Positions 58,197-64,000 of a DNA stretch of 64,000 nucleotides are shown in pieces. Origin of the DNA: Ochromonas danica (lineage: Eukaryota > Sar > Chrysophyceae > Chromulinales > Chromulinaceae); assembly GCA_015146655.1 (NCBI GenBank), contig VKHL01000064.1:94216-158215 (forward strand). Direction: 5' to 3'. The position numbers and the translations under genes are program-made. Positions within the stretch are counted from its first letter, which is position 1; each line of letters starts with the position of its first letter. The notes below the pieces were generated by a model. It was given only the letters and a program-made list of their open reading frames with translations, was not told the origin of the DNA and ran no database searches.

Positions 58197-58664
58197 ACTA
58201 GTCTAGACTAGTAACACAGGCTATGTAACATCATGATAATAATGACAATAAGAATAATAGTCTTTATCATCACTACTAACGACTACTATAGATCTGATCT
58301 GATCTGATCTGATCTGGTATGATGTAACAGTATTACTGTAACTTCTGCATAATCTATTGAAGTGATCTATACTAGTGATATCATGATGATAATGATAATG
58401 ACCATGATGATAATGGTAATAGAGGTAGGTGATAATGATGGTGTTTCACTGTAAGAGATAATGTAGAGTCAACCAGTCTATGACAACCAGTCTGCTATAC
58501 GAGTCTACTGTACGAGTCTACTGTACGAGTCTAGTCTAAGAGACATGACAGATAGTCTACTGTAGACTAGTAGACTAGCTATGATATGATATGAATGAAT
58601 AGTACTAGTGAATGAATTGATTGATAGATAGATAGATTGTTATTAAATAGGTCGAAGAGCTAGT
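58197..58664. repeat. convergent spacer with simple repeats
   Basis: No gene. (GATCT)n at 58291-58316, several GAGTCTACTGTAC direct repeats around 58500-58530 and a palindrome AGTCTACTGTAGACT near 58554. The repeats lie between the 3' ends of the UPF0301 and importin genes. Confidence 0.7.
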
Positions 58665-61779
<3,115 letters not shown>

Positions 61780-62215
61780 GATGATGATTGAAGATGATTG
61801 ATAATGAGGATGATAATGATGATAATGATAATGATGATGATCGTCTATTACAATACAATTGCTGAAATAGCCTTTTTTATAGGAAAGAGGGAGAGAGAGA
61901 AGAAGAAGATGAAGAGGAAGAGGAGGAGGAGGAGGAGGAGGAGGAGGAAGATGGTAGGGTTGGTAAATGAAGATGCTATTGGCGAAGCAGGTTGAACTCT
62001 TGGCTAAAGCTGGAGCAGGAGGAGGTTGACTACTGCAGACTAATCCAGGCAGACAGCGACAGCACGGAGCATGACACCTGGCCTAGCCTCCTGGCCTGGC
62101 TCCCTGGCCTAGCCTGGCCTCAAGATTTAGCTATTTAGTTGAGCGATGTTCATCTTAAGTTAACCCCACACTTCCCATCATCATCATCATCATCAAATTG
62201 AGAATCAAATAAGAA
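61780..62215. other. shared upstream region of importin alpha and RAD9
   Basis: No gene. A (GAG)n purine run at 61895-61950, CCTGGCCTAGCCTGGC-type repeats at 62075-62125, and ATCTTAAGTTAACCCC at 62152-62167 (GTTAA-type word) just upstream of RAD9. Confidence 0.5.
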
Positions 62216-63818
62216 ATGGTCAAAGAACGTTATTTTATGATCAAGATTGATGTTGAGAATATTCGTATCTTTTCATCTACTTTACACTTTGCTCAAAAGA
62301 TTGGAAAGGATATCATATTAGGTATTTTCACTTGATTTTTCATTTCAGTTTTCAATTTTCAGTTTTCAGTTTTCATTTGACATGATAATCAACAAACAAT
62401 ACTCTTACTTTAATCTATGACAATGAAATAGAGGTAGAAGCTGATAAGCTTACAATAAGATCATTAAATGATAATAAAAGTGCCTTTATTGCAGTGGAGT
62501 TTGACGCAAACTTCTTTGATGACTACCAATTAATGGACCCAAATCAACCCTTTGCAGGCAAGATAGCAGCTAAGGTGAGGGAGGCTCTCTCACAAATTTC
62601 CCTACACACTGTGATGATCCCCTGCCCCCTCTCTAAAATAGTTACCCACAGTACTTACCCCTTACTACTACTACTGTTATTACCTCTACTAGATGATCTG
62701 TTCGATAGTACGGAATATCAAGACGTTACGTCATCTTGTGATCTATGCTGAAGTCATTGGTATAGAGCATTATCTCACTTGTCAATTTCAAATGCAATCT
62801 GGACTAGTACGATGTCATCATTTCCATTATCTTGACTGTGAGATTATGAATGCTCTATTTGATGAAACAGGATGTAACTTCTTGAAAGTTCGTCCCAAGG
62901 TGAGCACTTTCTCTCTACCTCTCTATCTTTCTCTACCTCTTTCTCTCTACCTCTCTACCTCTGTCTCTTCCTCTCTGTCTTTCTCTACCTCTACCTCTTT
63001 CTCTACCTCTCTGTCTCTGTCTTTCTCTACCTCTTTCTCTCTACCTCTCTACCTCTGTCTCTACCTCTCTGTCTTTCTCTACCTCTTTCTCTACCTCTCT
63101 GTCTCTGTCTTTCTCTACCTCTTTCTCTCTACCTCTCTACCTCTGTCTCTTCCTCTTTCTCTCTACCTCTCTCTCTATCTATCTATCTGCACCACAGGGT
63201 ATGACTGTGTCTAAGCACTACTAACTTAACCATCCCCATTATCATACTATCATTACTATCATACTATCATTACTATCCCCTTATCATTATCATTATTATC
63301 ATTGCTATCATGATGATTATTGTTATTATTGTTATGATTGTTGTTATATGTTATTATAAGGTGTTCAGTGAGATATTTGAGCATTTCTATCGAACTCCAG
63401 AAGTGATTCTTCGTGCAGGACCTTTGAAGATTGATATTCGTACCTTCCATGCCATGACTCCTGTCGCTTCTTCCTCTTCTTCCATCACAGGTGGAGGAGG
63501 AGGTGGTGGTGGAGGAGGAGGTGCTAAATATCACAAACTATCAACAGAGTTGACAGTCCATACAGAGCATTTTGATGTCTATGACTATCATAGCAAAGAA
63601 GAAGTGACTTCCTTAGTAGTCACTATGAGAGAGGTAAGTCACCCTTGTCCCCCTCCTACCCCCCGCGCGCGCGCACACACACACACACATGCGCACTTAC
63701 ACCTTCTCTCTCATCCCTAATGATGATGATGATGATGATGATAGTTGGCAGCGTTTATGGCCTATTGTGATCTACTCGATTCTTCCTCTTGTGACATGTT
63801 CTTCTCTTCTGGAGGAAG
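62216..63818 (+). CDS. RAD9: RAD9 checkpoint clamp subunit, 5' part (gene continues past the window)
   Basis: Five exons seen: 62216-62321, 62432-62574, 62693-62899, 63361-63633 and 63745-63818; ~267 residues, the last ending in phase 2 at a GT donor. The joined start KIDVENIRIFSSTLHFAQKI then GKDIILEVEADKLTIRSLND, followed by SAFIAVEFDANFFDDYQ, matches the RAD9 clamp fold. Further support: CQFQMQSGLVRCHHFHYLDC, IMNALFDETGCNFLKVRPKV, and ELAAFMAYCDLLDSSSCDMF (human RGLLSFAESANLNL position). RAD9 with RAD1 and HUS1 forms the 9-1-1 DNA-damage clamp. A poly-Ser/poly-Gly insert lies in exon 4. The start could also be the ATG at 62237. The phospho-tail would lie beyond the window. Confidence 0.9.
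62906..63188. repeat. CTCTACCT/CTTTCTCT pyrimidine minisatellite in RAD9 intron 3
   Basis: About 280 nt of CTCTACCTCT-, CTGTCTTT- and CTTTCTCT-type units in the 461-nt intron 62900-63360, pure pyrimidine on the coding strand except for scattered A and G. Confidence 0.9.
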
Positions 63819-63835
63819 GTTAGTTGTTACTACAG

Positions 63836-64000
63836 TACCTACCCTACCCTACCCTACTCTACTCTACTCTACCCTACTCTACTCTACTCTACTCTACTCT
63901 ACCCTACCCTACTCTACTCTACTCTACCCTACTCTACTCTACTCTACCCTACTCTACTCTACTCTACTCTACTCTACCCTACCCTACTCTACTCTACTCT
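63836..64000. repeat. (CTACT/CTACC)n pentamer array at the right edge
   Basis: Over 160 nt of 5-bp units alternating CTACC and CTACT, starting 17 nt into RAD9 intron 5 and running off the window. Confidence 0.95.

Noticed and set aside
63836-64000. Telomere-like array at the window edge
   Set aside because: The CTACC/CTACT units begin inside an intron of RAD9 and differ from the TTAGGG or TTTAGGG telomere repeats; a satellite is more likely.

Overview
This is a nuclear chromosome segment of a unicellular eukaryote, most likely a photosynthetic stramenopile (ochrophyte alga). The evidence is short GT-AG introns in most genes; several proteins that begin with a signal peptide followed at once by a phenylalanine (the ochrophyte plastid-entry style, e.g. 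ASCTA|F in the gene at 17075); a plastid-division dynamin of the DRP5B/ARC5 type; protein-only RNase P; and flagellar/endosomal genes (roadblock dynein light chain, WASH subunit 3). The species cannot be named from the sequence. Genes are compact and mostly housekeeping; spacers, introns and low-complexity coding stretches are full of short tandem repeats.

Layout, left to right. 0.4-11 kb: a TPR protein, an EamA-type transporter, a RUS/DUF647 protein, a YceD-like plastid protein, roadblock dynein light chain, WASHC3 and an LYRM7/MZM1-like complex III assembly factor. 11-25 kb: UTP13/TBL3, an unknown plastid-targeted protein, an unknown secreted or plastid-targeted coiled protein, a six-finger CCCH protein, a GAF-domain protein and an AP2-like protein. 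25-33 kb: a YkgJ-DUF1415 fusion, an ankyrin gene built from duplicated exon cassettes, and a heavily damaged seryl-tRNA synthetase locus. 33-45 kb: DRP5B-like dynamin converging on the large subunit of RNA polymerase I. 46-64 kb: DDX1, a DUF726/TMCO4-like protein, a HAD-like protein, PRORP, a UPF0301/AlgH-like protein, importin alpha, and RAD9, which runs off the right edge.

The genes do not form operons. They alternate in orientation, so most promoters lie between head-to-head pairs 150-600 bp apart and most 3' ends converge. Functional themes recur: rRNA and tRNA production (UTP13, RPA1, PRORP, YceD-like, DDX1) and plastid biogenesis (DRP5B, YceD-like, UPF0301, YkgJ-DUF1415, unknown at 17075).

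The most interesting signals are: (1) a ~405 bp nearly identical block, itself internally repeated, inside one intron of the dynamin gene and one intron of the Pol I gene, in the same orientation relative to transcription, which looks like an introner-like or intron-transfer event; (2) long (TG)n runs on the sense strand of seven introns, several touching the 3' splice site; (3) a seryl-tRNA synthetase locus with a lost start codon, several frameshifts and a destroyed motif 2; (4) tandem duplication of ankyrin exon-intron cassettes; (5) a shared GGGAAGTTAA-type promoter word; and (6) loss of the nucleophilic serine in a DUF726 hydrolase-like protein. Exon boundaries were derived by hand from splice consensus and reading frame; for every intact complete multi-exon gene the summed coding length is a multiple of three. 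The pseudogene and the right-edge partial gene were not subject to that check.
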